DNA of 64,000 nucleotides, from contig JAPOKJ010000014.1 in NCBI GenBank assembly GCA_029977705.1, positions 1-64,000 of the forward strand. Direction: 5' to 3'. The stretch is from Burkholderiales bacterium. Lineage in GTDB: Bacteria > Pseudomonadota > Gammaproteobacteria > Burkholderiales > Burkholderiaceae_E. Made by a program: the position numbers and the translations under genes. A model generated the notes under the pieces. It was not told the origin of the DNA. It saw only the letters and a list, made by a program, of their open reading frames with translations, and did no database searches. Below, one piece after another: positions 28,524 to 37,941 of the stretch (positions are counted from its first letter, which is position 1; the number at the start of each line of letters is the position of its first letter).

Positions 28524-30188
28524 TCAGCCAGCCAGCGGCTTGTAGCGGATGCGCTTGGGCTTGGCGCCTTCCTCACCCAGGCGCTTTTTCTTGTCGGCCT
28601 CGTATTCCTGGTAGTTGCCGGCAAAGAAGGTGACCTGCGAGTTGCCCTCGAAGGCCATGATGTGGGTGGCGATCTTGTCCAGGAACCAGCGATCGTGCGA
28701 GATCACCAGCGCACAGCCGGCAAATTCCAGCAAGGCGTCTTCCAGTGCACGCAGGGTTTCCACATCGAGGTCGTTGGACGGCTCGTCCAGCAGCAGCACA
28801 TTGCCGCCCACCAGCAAGGTCTTGGCCAGGTGCAGTCGTCCGCGCTCGCCTCCCGAGAGGGAGCCGACCTGCTTTTGCTGGTCCGAGCCCTTGAAGTTGA
28901 AGCGGCCGATGTAGGCGCGCGAGGACACCTCGTGCCGCCCCACGGTGATGATGTCGGCACCGCCCGAAATTTCCTGCCACACCGAGTGATCCCCTTGCAG
29001 GGCATCACGGGACTGGTCGACGAAGGCCATCTTGACGGTCGCGCCGATCACCACCTCGCCCTTGTCGGGCTTTTCGATGCCGCGGATCATCTTGAACAGC
29101 GTCGACTTGCCAGCGCCGTTGGGACCGATGATGCCAACGATCGCCCCGGGCGGAATCTGGAAACTCAGGTCATCGATGAGCAGGCGGTCGCCAAAGCCCT
29201 TGCTGACATGCTTGAACTCGATCACCTGGTCGCCCAGGCGATCGGCCACCGGGATGAAGATCTCGGAGGTCTCGTTTCGCTTCTGATACTCGTAGGAGCT
29301 CAGCTCCTCGAAGCGCTGCAGGCGCGCCTTGCTCTTGGCCTGACGGCCCTTGGGGTTCTGGCGCACCCACTCCAGCTCCTTGGCCAGGGCCTTCTGGCGC
29401 GCCGACTCGGCCGACTCTTCCTGCTTCAGGCGCTCGCCTTTCTGCTCCAGCCAGGAAGAGTAATTGCCCTTCCAGGGAATGCCGGCCCCGCGGTCCAGCT
29501 CGAGGATCCATTCGGCGGCGTTGTCCAGGAAATAACGGTCGTGGGTAATCGCCACGACCGTGCCCGAGAACTTGGCCAGGAACTGCTCCAGCCATTCGAC
29601 GCTTTCGGCATCGAGGTGGTTGGTGGGTTCGTCAAGCAGCAGCATGTCGGGCTTGGACAGCAGCATGCGGCATAGCGCGACACGGCGCTTCTCGCCGCCG
29701 GAGAGGTGCGCGATCTGTGCCTCCCAGGGCGGCAGGCGCAGCGCATCGGCCGCGATCTCCATCTGGTGGCCGGTATCACTGCCGCCGGTGGCGATGATCG
29801 CCTCGTACTTGGCCTGCTCGGCCGCCAGGGCATCGAAGTCGGCATCCGGTTCGGCATAGGCCGCATAGATCTCGTCGAGCTTTTTCTGGGCCGACATCAC
29901 ATCGCCCAGGCCTTCCTCGACCGCTTCCTTGACGGTCTGGGTCGGATCGAGCTGGGGCTCCTGCGGCAGGTAGCCGATCTTGAGACCGGGCATGGGGGTG
30001 GCCTCGCCCTCGATCTCCTTGTCCAGACCCGCCATGATCTTGAGCAGGGTCGACTTGCCGGCACCATTGAGGCCGAGCACCCCGATCTTGGCGCCGGGAA
30101 AGAAGGACAGCGAGATGTCCTTGAGGATCTGACGCTTCGGCGGCACGATCTTGCCGACGCGGTTCATGGTGAAAACGTATTGGGCCAT
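28524..30188 (-). CDS. ettA: Energy-dependent translational throttle protein EttA (ABC-F)
   Basis: A 554-residue ABC-F protein, exactly the EttA length. Opening M-A-Q-Y-V-F-T-M is typical. Two ABC cassettes: first with [17 protein letters not shown] and D-E-P-T-N-H-L-D; second with [17 protein letters not shown] and D-E-P-S-N-D-L-D. The inter-domain linker (P-tRNA interaction motif region) is rich in Lys/Arg/Glu. It binds the ribosomal E site and gates the first peptide bond according to ATP/ADP. I start at 30188; the longer frame adds an unrelated Gly/Pro segment. It lies 84 bp downstream of nrdJ on the same strand. Confidence 0.95.
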   Translation of the reverse strand: MAQYVFTMNRVGKIVPPKRQILKDISLSFFPGAKIGVLGLNGAGKSTLLKIMAGLDKEIEGEATPMPGLKIGYLPQEPQLDPTQTVKEAVEEGLGDVMSAQKKLDEIYAAYAEPDADFDALAAEQAKYEAIIATGGSDTGHQMEIAADALRLPPWEAQIAHLSGGEKRRVALCRMLLSKPDMLLLDEPTNHLDAESVEWLEQFLAKFSGTVVAITHDRYFLDNAAEWILELDRGAGIPWKGNYSSWLEQKGERLKQEESAESARQKALAKELEWVRQNPKGRQAKSKARLQRFEELSSYEYQKRNETSEIFIPVADRLGDQVIEFKHVSKGFGDRLLIDDLSFQIPPGAIVGIIGPNGAGKSTLFKMIRGIEKPDKGEVVIGATVKMAFVDQSRDALQGDHSVWQEISGGADIITVGRHEVSSRAYIGRFNFKGSDQQKQVGSLSGGERGRLHLAKTLLVGGNVLLLDEPSNDLDVETLRALEDALLEFAGCALVISHDRWFLDKIATHIMAFEGNSQVTFFAGNYQEYEADKKKRLGEEGAKPKRIRYKPLAG

Positions 30189-30272
30189 GGCTCCTGGCGC
30201 GGCCGGGCCGCGCATGGTGAAGTTCGAGAGGACGCGATTATCGCCTGATCAGGCCGGGCCGGCCGCAAAGCC

Positions 30273-32693
30273 TCAGCCGCAGCTGCCCAGATGCCCGCAG
30301 GAGGTGCAATAGTCGCAGCCGTCCTTGCGGATCATCGCGTGGGCCCCGCACTCGGGGCACTTCTTGCCCGCCATGACGCCGGCCACCGGCGCGGCCGCGA
30401 CGGGCGCTGCCAGGGCAACCGGTTCTGGCGCGGACTTGGCGCGCTGGGCAATGATGTTCTGGATGGCATAGGCCACAGCCGCCACTTCCGAGTCGTGCCA
30501 CATCGGTACCTGGGTGCCGTCGGCCTTGGTGTAGGTCCCCAGGCGCACCGGGCCGCGATCCCAGGCCACCTTGCGCATGTCGGACAGGGCACGCTCGAGA
30601 AAGCCCCCGCGTGCCGCCAGCGACAACAGCCGCATGCTCGAGGTGATCCACTGCTGCGACTCGCCGCTCTGGCCCACCGGCATGAAAAACTCAATGGCGC
30701 GCTCGATCGGCGCCGCACCGGCAGCCACCGGCATCGGCAGGAACGAGACCAGCAGGTACAAGGTCTTCTGGCCTTCCTGGGTCCAGTAGTCGACCTTCTC
30801 GGCCACTGCCGACAAGGCCCCTTTGGGACGGCTCTCGATCACCGTCTTCATCGGGTCCTGCACCGGGACCGCGGCCGGCGCGGGCTTGCTCTCGGTGCTG
30901 GTGGACAGCACCGATCCCAGGATGCTGTTGGGCCGGTAGGTGGCCAGCCCCTTCAGGCGCGAGCGCCAGGCCGCCTGATACAAACCCTTGAAGTCATCAT
31001 AGGGATAATCGGCCGGCACATTGACCGTCTTGGAGATGGCGGTATCGACGAAGGGCTGCACCGCCTCCATCATCGCGATATGGTCGCCCGCCGACATCTC
31101 GAGGGCGGACACAAAATACGGTGGCAGTTGTTCGACATCGCCGCCCAGTTCGCGATACAGGCGCCAGGCATGGTCCTCGACCGCGTACTCGCTGGTGCTG
31201 CCATCGGCCTCACGCTTCTTGCGGCGATACGTCCAGGAGAAGGCCGGCTCGATGCCGTTGGAGGCATTGTCGGCAAAGGCCAGGCTGACCGTGCCGGTGG
31301 GCGCGATCGAGAGCAGGTGGCTGTTGCGGATGCCATGGCTGCGGATCTGCTCGCGCAGGGCGGCCGGCAGGCGGCTGGCAAAGGTCCCCGGCGCCAGGTA
31401 GCCCTGGGCATCGAACATCGGGAAGGCGCCCTTGAGGCGGGCCAGCTCGACCGAGGCCGCATAGGCGGCATCGCGCATGCGCTCGGCGATGCGGGCGGCC
31501 ATCTCGCGCCCTTCCGCCTGGTCATAGCGCAGGCACAGCATGCTCAGCGTATTGCCCAGTCCGGTAAAGCCCAGCCCGATGCGACGCTTGGCGGCGGCCT
31601 CGGCACGCTGCTGCTCGAGCGGCCAGACGGTGACATCGAGCACGTTGTCCAGCATCCGCACCTGGATCGCGACAGACTTTTCGAAGGCCTCGAAATCGAA
31701 CGAGGGCACGCCACCGAAGCCGAAGGCATGGCGCACGAAGCGCGGCAGCACGATCGGCCCGAGGTCGCAGCAGCCGTAAGGGGGCAGGGGTTGCTCGCCG
31801 CAGGGATTGGTGGCGCTGATCCGCTCGCAATAGTTGAGATTGTTGTCTCGGTTGATCTGGTCCAGGAACAGGATCCCGGGCTCGGCGAAGTCATAGGTGG
31901 AACGCATCACCGTGTCCCACAGCTCGCGCGCCTTCAGGCTGCGATATACCCATTGGCCATCGGCGCGCTGACGGGCGCCCTTGGCGATGATCTCCGGGCC
32001 CGGCCGGGCCGGGTGCACCAGGTCCCAATCGGCATCATGGGCCAGGGCCTGCATGAACACATCGCTCACGCCCAGCGAGACATTGAAGTTGTTCCAGCGG
32101 CCCGGCGTGCGCTTGGCGGTGATGAACTCCATCACATCCGGATGATCGATGCGCAGCACGCCCATCTGGGCGCCGCGCCGCGAACCGGCGCTCTCGACCG
32201 TCGAACAGGACTGATCGAAGACATTGATGTAGCTGCAAGGCCCGGAGGCCAGAGAGGCCGTGGCCTTGACCTCGGCGCCACGCGGCCGGATGCGGGAAAA
32301 ATCGTAACCCACGCCACCGCCACGACGCATCGTCTCGGCGGCTTCGCGCAGGGCTTCATAGATGCCCGGATTGCCCTCGTCATCCACCCCCTGGATGCAG
32401 TCACCGACCGGCTGCACGAAGCAGTTGATCAGGGTGGCCTGGATGCCGGTGCCCGCCGCGCTCATGATGCGGCCGGCGCCGATCGCGCCATCGTGCAGGT
32501 TCTGCAGGAACAAGGCCTCGATGCGTTCACGGTCGGCCTCGGCCTCGACCGAAGCCAGGCTGCGGGCGACCCGTCGATAGAGGTCCTCGACGGTGCTTTC
32601 ACCGTCCTTGAGGTACTTTTCCCGAAGGACATCGAGACTGATGGTCTGGGCAGCCATCACCACCAGATTCTTGTTGGCAGGTTCGCGTTGCAT
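30273..32693 (-). CDS. nrdJ: Adenosylcobalamin-dependent (class II) ribonucleotide reductase
   Basis: An 806-residue enzyme that reduces ribonucleotides to deoxyribonucleotides using a B12-derived radical, with or without oxygen. Visible: the substrate-loop region [25 protein letters not shown], the active-site N-P-C-G-E-Q (Asn, Cys, Glu) and P-T-G-T-V-S in the second half. The C-terminus is a Cys-rich zinc-ribbon-like tail (C-P-E-C-G ... C-D-Y-C-T-S-C-G ... S-C-G) that shuttles reducing power. No ATP-cone is seen at the N-terminus. The start is M-Q-R-E-P (32693) or Met at 32657; neither has a clear ribosome-binding site. Upstream lies a structured leader with a terminator, so attenuation is likely. 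Confidence 0.94.
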   Translation of the reverse strand: MQREPANKNLVVMAAQTISLDVLREKYLKDGESTVEDLYRRVARSLASVEAEADRERIEALFLQNLHDGAIGAGRIMSAAGTGIQATLINCFVQPVGDCIQGVDDEGNPGIYEALREAAETMRRGGGVGYDFSRIRPRGAEVKATASLASGPCSYINVFDQSCSTVESAGSRRGAQMGVLRIDHPDVMEFITAKRTPGRWNNFNVSLGVSDVFMQALAHDADWDLVHPARPGPEIIAKGARQRADGQWVYRSLKARELWDTVMRSTYDFAEPGILFLDQINRDNNLNYCERISATNPCGEQPLPPYGCCDLGPIVLPRFVRHAFGFGGVPSFDFEAFEKSVAIQVRMLDNVLDVTVWPLEQQRAEAAAKRRIGLGFTGLGNTLSMLCLRYDQAEGREMAARIAERMRDAAYAASVELARLKGAFPMFDAQGYLAPGTFASRLPAALREQIRSHGIRNSHLLSIAPTGTVSLAFADNASNGIEPAFSWTYRRKKREADGSTSEYAVEDHAWRLYRELGGDVEQLPPYFVSALEMSAGDHIAMMEAVQPFVDTAISKTVNVPADYPYDDFKGLYQAAWRSRLKGLATYRPNSILGSVLSTSTESKPAPAAVPVQDPMKTVIESRPKGALSAVAEKVDYWTQEGQKTLYLLVSFLPMPVAAGAAPIERAIEFFMPVGQSGESQQWITSSMRLLSLAARGGFLERALSDMRKVAWDRGPVRLGTYTKADGTQVPMWHDSEVAAVAYAIQNIIAQRAKSAPEPVALAAPVAAAPVAGVMAGKKCPECGAHAMIRKDGCDYCTSCGHLGSCG

Positions 32694-32776
32694 CTGTTTG
32701 AGCGTGAAGGGTTTTTTGATTTCCGGACGAAGGCGTCATGTTATCCCCGCAGACCAGAATTCAAAGGCCTGCGAAC

Positions 32777-32953
32777 AAAAAAAACGCCCGGACGGCAACC
32801 TGTGGCAAGGATGCAATCCTCCGGTCGGGGGAGCTTTAAAAATTGGAGTGTGCAAAGCCGCGCCGGTCTTGATTGGATCGAGACCGGACCTGCGCAAACA
32901 GGATCTGTCAGCTTGCGGCCGGGGCGCCCGGCAACCCAAAGCATACCGCAAGC
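32777..32953 (-). promoter_or_regulatory. Structured 5' leader of nrdJ with intrinsic terminator
   Basis: The 396 bp between nrdJ and the biotin-carrier gene contain no gene. Read on the minus strand, this part has three helices in a row. The first pairs 32946-32953 with 32911-32918 (CCGCAAGC on the plus strand against GCTTGCGG, 8 bp, enclosing a second CCGG-rich hairpin). The second pairs 32881-32887 with 32863-32869 (AGACCGG/CCGGTCT, 7 bp). The third is a stem from 32821-32829 to 32787-32795 enclosing an AGGAT-GCA-ATCCT hairpin and followed at once by eight U. The last has the form of a Rho-independent terminator, 84 bases before the nrdJ start. The arrangement suggests a riboswitch or attenuator. 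I cannot match it to the cobalamin riboswitch. Confidence 0.6.
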
Positions 32954-33006
32954 GGCCGGACGGTGTTCCGGGGGCTTGCCGGCGGCGACATGAAATGGAA
33001 CCTGGC

Positions 33007-33035
33007 TTGACCCGCATTGCCGGCCGGCCTATTGT
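33007..33035 (+). promoter_or_regulatory. Sigma-70-type promoter of the biotin-carrier operon
   Basis: TTGACC (33007-33012), exactly 17 bp spacer, TATTGT (33030-33035). The expected transcription start near 33042 leaves a leader of about 48 bases that contains the GntR-type palindrome and the AGGA ribosome-binding site. Confidence 0.7.
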
Positions 33036-33054
33036 CCGTCCCATCCGCAGGTTC

Positions 33055-33068
33055 AATTGTCAACAATT
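33055..33068. promoter_or_regulatory. GntR-type operator palindrome
   Basis: Perfect palindrome AATTGT-CA-ACAATT just downstream of the predicted transcription start and 21 bp before the biotin-carrier ATG. The TTGT-N2-ACAA core resembles FCD-type GntR sites, and the operon's second gene encodes such a regulator, so repression by blocking transcription is likely. Confidence 0.7.
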
Positions 33069-33089
33069 TACATGTCTACAGGATTTCCC

Positions 33090-33302
33090 ATGAAAGAAGT
33101 GCGCTCCGAAGTGGCCGGCAATGTGTGGAAGATCACCTCCGCCGTCGGCGACACCGTCTCCGAGGGAGACACCCTGATCATCGTCGAGTCGATGAAGATG
33201 GAGATCCCGGTCGAGGCCACGCGCAGCGGCGTCATCAAGGAGATCCGTGTGGCCGAGGGCGAGGCCATCGCCGAGGGCCTGGTCGTGGCCGTGATCGGCT
33301 GA
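33090..33302 (+). CDS. Free-standing biotin carboxyl carrier domain protein
   Basis: A 70-residue protein that consists only of a biotinyl/lipoyl-attachment domain. The biotinylation site is the Lys in V-E-S-M-K-M-E-I-P-V, flanked by the usual G-D-T-V-S-E-G-D-T-L and G-V-I-K-E-I-R-V-A-E-G-E hairpins. It should carry carboxyl groups to the carboxyltransferase encoded three genes downstream. I chose the ATG at 33090 because AGGA lies 6 bp upstream and the residues before it are not conserved. First gene of an operon behind a good promoter. Most carriers of this size are fused to or adjacent to biotin carboxylase; here there is none. Confidence 0.93.
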   Translation: MKEVRSEVAGNVWKITSAVGDTVSEGDTLIIVESMKMEIPVEATRSGVIKEIRVAEGEAIAEGLVVAVIG

Positions 33303-33327
33303 AACCGGTCCGGCCACAGGATCCGCC

Positions 33328-34101
33328 ATGAAACTGCTCGAGGGCGACGAAAGCCTGTACAGCCAGCATGAGGGTGCGGTGGCCTTCCGCCTGTTTGCGG
33401 ACCGCCGTGAACCCACCCTCACCGTGCCCGAGCAGATCGCCGCCAGCATCGGCGAGCGCATCCTCGATGCAAGGCTGGCCCCGGGCGAGCGCATTCTCGA
33501 GCAGGAACTGGCCGACGAATTCAAGGTCAGCCGTGGTCCGGTTCGCGATGCCCTGCGCATCCTCGAGCGCGAGCAGCTGGTCACGATCCTGGCGCGGCGC
33601 GGCGCCATCGTCACCGGGCTGAGCGCGCAGGAAGTGCGCGAACTCTTCGAGATCCGCGGCGGACTGCACGAACTGGTCGCGCGACGCACCATTGCCCAGC
33701 GCAATCCGGAACTGCTGGCGGTCTACCGGGCCGGTGTCGCCCGGCTCGAGAAGCTGGCCCAGCTGCGGGATGACGGCGGCCGCTACGCCGAAACCACTTA
33801 CCGGCTGGTGCTGATCGCAGCCCGGATGTGTGGCAACGATCGCCTGTATCGCATGCTGTGCGCACTGTCCCTGCAGACGCTGCGCTACTCCAAGCTCGGC
33901 CTGGCCTCGCGCGAACGGCGCCAGAAATCAGTGCTGCTGTGGCAGCAAAGCTGCCGCGCCCTGGAGCGCGGCGAAGCCGAGCGCTACCTGCAGCTCACCC
34001 GTCAGCGCATCGCCGCCTCGGGCGAGGAAGCCATGCGCCTGATCGAGGCCGACCCGGGGCGCTACTGCCCGCCCCTCAAACCCAAGGGAAAACACGGATG
34101 A
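33328..34101 (+). CDS. GntR-family regulator (FCD-type)
   Basis: A 257-residue regulator. The winged helix is at about residues 35-95: P-E-Q-I-A-A-S-I-G-E-R-I-L-D, then L-A-D-E-F-K-V-S-R-G-P-V-R-D-A-L-R and the wing L-A-R-R-G-A-I-V. The C-terminal all-helical part fits an FCD-like ligand domain (A-Q-E-V-R-E-L-F-E-I-R). It is the second gene of the operon, 25 bp after the biotin carrier, and its stop overlaps the CoA-transferase start as ATGA. Likely an autoregulated local repressor that responds to the imported acid or its CoA ester. Confidence 0.9.
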   Translation: MKLLEGDESLYSQHEGAVAFRLFADRREPTLTVPEQIAASIGERILDARLAPGERILEQELADEFKVSRGPVRDALRILEREQLVTILARRGAIVTGLSAQEVRELFEIRGGLHELVARRTIAQRNPELLAVYRAGVARLEKLAQLRDDGGRYAETTYRLVLIAARMCGNDRLYRMLCALSLQTLRYSKLGLASRERRQKSVLLWQQSCRALERGEAERYLQLTRQRIAASGEEAMRLIEADPGRYCPPLKPKGKHG

Positions 34102-35312
34102 GCGGACCCCTGCAAGGCCTCCTGGTGCTCGAGTTGTGCAGCACCATCGCCGGGCCGGCCTGCGCGCGCCTGCTGGGCGACTTCGGCGCCGATGTCATCA
34201 AGATCGAACCGCCCGAGGGCGATGGCGTGCGCCAGATGGGTCGCCATGTCGGCGACATCTCGCTGTACGCCGCGACCATCCTGCGCAACAAGCGTTCGGT
34301 CACCCTCGACCTGAAGACGCCTGAAGGACGCGAGCTGGCCTTTGCACTGGCCAGCAAGGCCGATGTGCTGGTCGAGAACAACCGGCCCGGCGTGCTCGAG
34401 CGGCTGGGGTTGGGCTACGACGCCTTGTCCAAGGTCAATCCTGGCCTGGTCATGACGCGCATCAGCGGCTATGGCCAGAGCGGTCCCTACGCGGCGCGCC
34501 CCGGCTACGGGGCGATCTGCGAGGCGGTCGGCGGCGTGCGCCACATGACCGGCCATCCCGATCGCCCGCCCGATCGCGTGGCGCTGGCCACCACCGACTA
34601 CCTGACCTCGGTCTACGCCGCCTTCGGCACCCTGGCCGCCTTGCGCGAGCGCGAGCGCAGCGGCCTGGGCCAGGTGGTGGATGTGGCCCTGTACGAGGCC
34701 GCCTTTTCACAGATGGAGGCCTATGTGCCGGCCTATGACAAGCTGGGCATCGTTCCCAGCCGCGAGGGGCCCAACCTGCCATCGATGGCGCCCAACAGCC
34801 TGTATCCCACCCGTGATGGGGCCTGGGTACTGATCGCCGCCAACAGCAACCCCACCTTCCTGCGCCTGCTGCAGGTGATGGGCCGCACCGATCTGCTGCA
34901 GGACGAGCGCTTTGCCAGCATCCGCAGCCGGGGCGTCAAGGAAAACATGCGGGCGCTGGACGAGATCATCGCGCAGTGGACGCGCCAGTTCGATGCCACC
35001 GAGCTCGAGGAAAGGGTGCGCCAGGCCGAGGTGCCGACCTCGCGCGTCAACACCCTGACCGAGATCTTCCAGGATCCGCACTTTGCGGCCCGCGACATGA
35101 TCCGCGACGTGCCCCATGCCCAGTTGGGCAGCACCCGGCAGATCGGCATCGTGCCGCGCCTGTCGCGCACACCCGGCAGCATCCGCCACAGCGGCCCCGA
35201 TCTGGGTGCCAACACCGACACCGTCCTGGCCGAGCAGGCCGGGCTCAGTCCCGAGCGCCTCGCGCAATTGCGCCACCAGGGCGTCCTGGGCAAACCCACT
35301 GGAACCCCATGA
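34098..35312 (+). CDS. CaiB/BaiF-family (class III) CoA-transferase
   Basis: A 404-residue CoA-transferase. It begins with L-Q-G-L-L-V-L-E-L-C-S-T-I-A-G-P, then L-G-D-F-G-A-D-V-I-K-I-E-P-P-E-G-D, L-D-L-K-T-P-E-G and R-I-S-G-Y-G-Q-S-G-P-Y, all standard for class III. The catalytic Asp is probably in A-T-T-D-Y-L-T-S. It moves CoA from an acyl-CoA donor to a free carboxylate. Between a GntR regulator and a carboxyltransferase and coupled to both by ATGA overlaps, it likely activates the acid on which the carboxyltransferase acts. The true start at 34098 is set by the overlap; an open frame extends further upstream. Confidence 0.94.
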   Translation: MSGPLQGLLVLELCSTIAGPACARLLGDFGADVIKIEPPEGDGVRQMGRHVGDISLYAATILRNKRSVTLDLKTPEGRELAFALASKADVLVENNRPGVLERLGLGYDALSKVNPGLVMTRISGYGQSGPYAARPGYGAICEAVGGVRHMTGHPDRPPDRVALATTDYLTSVYAAFGTLAALRERERSGLGQVVDVALYEAAFSQMEAYVPAYDKLGIVPSREGPNLPSMAPNSLYPTRDGAWVLIAANSNPTFLRLLQVMGRTDLLQDERFASIRSRGVKENMRALDEIIAQWTRQFDATELEERVRQAEVPTSRVNTLTEIFQDPHFAARDMIRDVPHAQLGSTRQIGIVPRLSRTPGSIRHSGPDLGANTDTVLAEQAGLSPERLAQLRHQGVLGKPTGTP

Positions 35313-36892
35313 ACGCCGCCCTTCCCCCCGAAGCCAGCCCCAACCCCGACGACGGCGAATGGGCCCTCGAGCTGGCCGAGTTGCGCCTGCGCCGCCAGCA
35401 GGCCGCCGCCATGGGCGGACCCGAGGCACTCGCCCGACACAAGGCCTCGGGTCGCATGAACGTGCGCGAGCGCATCGACGCGCTGCTCGATGAGGGCACG
35501 TTTCGCGAAGTCGGCCGCATCACCGGCAAGGGCCATTACGACCAGGACGGCCACTTCAAGTCGCTCGATCCGGTCAATGCCATCATCGGCACCGGGCGCA
35601 TCGACCAGCGCAAGGTGGTGATCTCGGCCGATGACTTCACGCTGCGCGCCGGCTCGTCCGAGTCGACCATCTCCGACAAGTGGGTCTATGCCGAGCGCAT
35701 GGCCGAGCAATTGCGCCTGCCCCTGATCCGCCTGGTCGACACCGCCGGCGGCAGCGTCAAGCTGCTCGAGAAAAATGGCCACGCCAAGATCCCGGGCTAT
35801 CCCAACTGGCCGGTGGTCTCGCTGATGCGCAGCGTGCCGGTGGTTGGCATTGCGCTGGGCGCCTGTGCCGGCCTGGGCGCGATGAAGGTGCTGGCCTCGC
35901 ATTTTTCAGTGATGGTGCGCGACCAGGCGCAGGTGTTTGCCGCCGGCCCGCCGGTGGTCAAGCAGGCCTATGGCATCACCATCGACAAGAACGACCTGGG
36001 CGGCTCGGATGTACATCGGCGCAATGCCCTGGTGCACAACGAGGCGGTGGACGAGCAGGACGCCTTTGCCCAGGCGCGGCGCTTCCTGTCCTACCTGCCG
36101 CGCAATGCCTGGCGCCTGCCCGAGCGGGGCGAGACGGGCGATGCCCCCGATCGCGCCGACGACTGGCTCAAGAACGCCATCCCGCGCGACCGGCGCAAGG
36201 TCTATGACCCGCGCAAGATCATCGCCAGCATCTTCGACCAGGGCTCGGTGTTCGAGATCGGCCGCTGGCAGGGCGGCGCCATCATCACGGCGCTGGCGCG
36301 CCTGAACGGCTGGCCGGTCGGTGTGCTGTGCAGCGACCCCAAGATTTCCGGTGGCGCCATGACCCTGAACGCCGCCTGGAAGATGGAGCGCCATGTGCAG
36401 CTGTGCCATCAATTCGGCCTGCCGGTGATCAACCTGGTGGACCAACCCGGCAATGCCACCGGTCCCGAGGCCGAGCTGGCCGGCACGCTGCTCGGTGCCC
36501 TGCGCGTGCTGATGACCATCGAGGAGGCCCGAGTGCCCTGGGTGTCGATCATCATGCGGCGCGCTTTCGGCCTGGCCGGCGGCCTGCATGCGCCCAAGCA
36601 CTTTCCGTCCCTGAACCTGCGCTTTGCCTGGCCCAGCGCCCGCTGGGGCTCCATTCCCGTGGAAGGCGGCGTTGCAGCCGCCTATCGCAAGGAAATTGCC
36701 GCCGCCGAATCGCCAGCCGACAAGCAGGCCGAACTGGAGGCCTATTACAACCGGCTGGGCTCGCCTTTCCGGACGGCCGAGCATTTCAGCGTGCTCGACA
36801 TCATCGATCCGCGCGAGACCCGCGCCCTGCTGTGCGACTGGATCGAGGATGCGCGCGAGTTGCTGGAAACCGACCGGGCGCAGCGCACATGA
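35309..36892 (+). CDS. Acyl-CoA carboxyltransferase subunit (PccB/MccB type)
   Basis: A 527-residue protein with both crotonase-like halves of a biotin-dependent carboxyltransferase. N-terminal: A-R-H-K-A-S-G-R-M-N-V-R-E-R-I-D-A-L-L-D-E-G-type opening and L-V-D-T-A-G-G-S; the centre has G-A-C-A-G-L-G-A and later G-G-S-D-V-H; the C-terminal half has N-L-V-D-Q-P-G and G-G-L-H-A-P-K-H. Acyl-CoA carboxylases of this family use it to carboxylate propionyl-, methylcrotonyl- or geranyl-CoA. The oxyanion glycines are present, so it should be active. Its start overlaps the CoA-transferase stop as ATGA, and its stop overlaps the Bug gene as ATGA. The missing partner is a biotin carboxylase. Confidence 0.93.
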   Translation: MNAALPPEASPNPDDGEWALELAELRLRRQQAAAMGGPEALARHKASGRMNVRERIDALLDEGTFREVGRITGKGHYDQDGHFKSLDPVNAIIGTGRIDQRKVVISADDFTLRAGSSESTISDKWVYAERMAEQLRLPLIRLVDTAGGSVKLLEKNGHAKIPGYPNWPVVSLMRSVPVVGIALGACAGLGAMKVLASHFSVMVRDQAQVFAAGPPVVKQAYGITIDKNDLGGSDVHRRNALVHNEAVDEQDAFAQARRFLSYLPRNAWRLPERGETGDAPDRADDWLKNAIPRDRRKVYDPRKIIASIFDQGSVFEIGRWQGGAIITALARLNGWPVGVLCSDPKISGGAMTLNAAWKMERHVQLCHQFGLPVINLVDQPGNATGPEAELAGTLLGALRVLMTIEEARVPWVSIIMRRAFGLAGGLHAPKHFPSLNLRFAWPSARWGSIPVEGGVAAAYRKEIAAAESPADKQAELEAYYNRLGSPFRTAEHFSVLDIIDPRETRALLCDWIEDARELLETDRAQRT

Positions 36893-37899
36893 ACCTCAGC
36901 CCGGTCCGCTCACTCATGACCCGCCGCCACTTGCTGGCCGCCGCCGCAGGCCTGGCGCTGGCCCCGGCCGCCCGGGCCCAGCCCGGCTGGAAGCCGAACC
37001 GCAACATCGAGTACATCGTGCCGGCCGGCCCGGGTGCGGCGCTCGACGGCGCGGCCCGCCAGATGAAGGAGATCCTCGAGCGCCGCCAGTGGATCGGCAG
37101 CAACCTGCTGGTCACCAACCGCCCGGGCGGCTCGGGCACGATCGCCATCAACACGCTGCTGCAACACAATGGTGACGGCCATTACCTGACCACCTACACC
37201 CATTCCATGCTCAACCATGCCCTGATCGGGGAGGCCAGCGTCAGCTGGCGCGACCTGACCCCGATCGCGGTGCTGTTCGAGGAGGCGATGGTGGTGGCGG
37301 TGCGTACCGAGGCCGAGATCGGCGATGCGCGCGATCTGGTCGCACGCCTGAAGAAAAATCCCGGCGCCTACCCGATCGGCGTGGCCACCTCGGTGGGCAA
37401 TCACATCCATGCCGCGATCGCCCTGCCCCTGAAGGCGGCCGGCGTGGACGTCAGCAAGCTGACCGTGGTGCCCTTCAAGTCCTCGGCCGAATCGATGACG
37501 GCCCTGCTGGGGGGACATATCGCGATCGTTTCGGCCTCGGCGCCGAATGTCGTCACCCCTCTGGGCGGGGGCCGCATCCGCGTGCTGGCGACCGCCGCCG
37601 CCCAACGCCTGGGCGGGCCCCTGGCGGCGATCCCGACCTGGCGCGAGCTCGGCGTGCCCGCCAGCTACACCTCGGTGCAAGGGGTGCTGGGCCCGAAGGG
37701 GCTGAGCCCCGAGCAGATCGGCTTTTGGGAGGGTGCCCTGCGGCAACTCAACGACAGCCCGGAGTGGCAGCAATTCCTGGTGCGCCAGCACTGGCGTGGC
37801 AACTTCATGGGCTCGGCGGAGATGGCGCGCTTTCTTGGTGCAGAGTCCCAGGCCGCGCGCGGACTGCTGGAAAGCCTGGGCCTGCTCAAGCCGCGCTGA
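36889..37899 (+). CDS. Bug/TctC-family solute-binding receptor
   Basis: A 336-residue periplasmic receptor, divergent from the other two in this window. Signal peptide: M-T-R-R-H-L-L-A-A-A-A-G-L-A-L-A ending R-A-Q-P. Mature opening I-E-Y-I-V-P-A-G-P-G-A-A-L-D and later N-R-P-G-G-S-G-T-I-A-I-N. The R-R-H-L-L stretch resembles a weak Tat motif. It is translationally coupled (ATGA) to the carboxyltransferase, so it probably captures the substrate of this pathway. No TctA/TctB membrane genes are in the operon. Confidence 0.9.
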   Translation: MNLSPVRSLMTRRHLLAAAAGLALAPAARAQPGWKPNRNIEYIVPAGPGAALDGAARQMKEILERRQWIGSNLLVTNRPGGSGTIAINTLLQHNGDGHYLTTYTHSMLNHALIGEASVSWRDLTPIAVLFEEAMVVAVRTEAEIGDARDLVARLKKNPGAYPIGVATSVGNHIHAAIALPLKAAGVDVSKLTVVPFKSSAESMTALLGGHIAIVSASAPNVVTPLGGGRIRVLATAAAQRLGGPLAAIPTWRELGVPASYTSVQGVLGPKGLSPEQIGFWEGALRQLNDSPEWQQFLVRQHWRGNFMGSAEMARFLGAESQAARGLLESLGLLKPR

Positions 37900-37941
37900 A
37901 GCCGCCGCGGCGGGCCCGATTCCGCTACACTTGCCGCCAAG

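Noticed and set aside
30291-32993. 900-codon open frame opposite nrdJ
   Set aside because: Antisense shadow of the reductase; no domain, atypical composition and no ribosome-binding site that would support it.
32694-33060. Canonical cobalamin riboswitch before the B12-dependent reductase
   Set aside because: Expected from the gene, and AAGCCAGG-like and CCGGAAC-like pieces exist, but the order of conserved boxes (GGGAA...GGTG, then a 3' AGCC..GA.ACCTGCC box) is not there on the minus strand.
36889-36990. Tat signal on the Bug receptor (M-T-R-R-H-L-L)
   Set aside because: Twin Arg is present, but the +2 hydrophobic context is weak and the Bug family is Sec-exported; noted only as resemblance.
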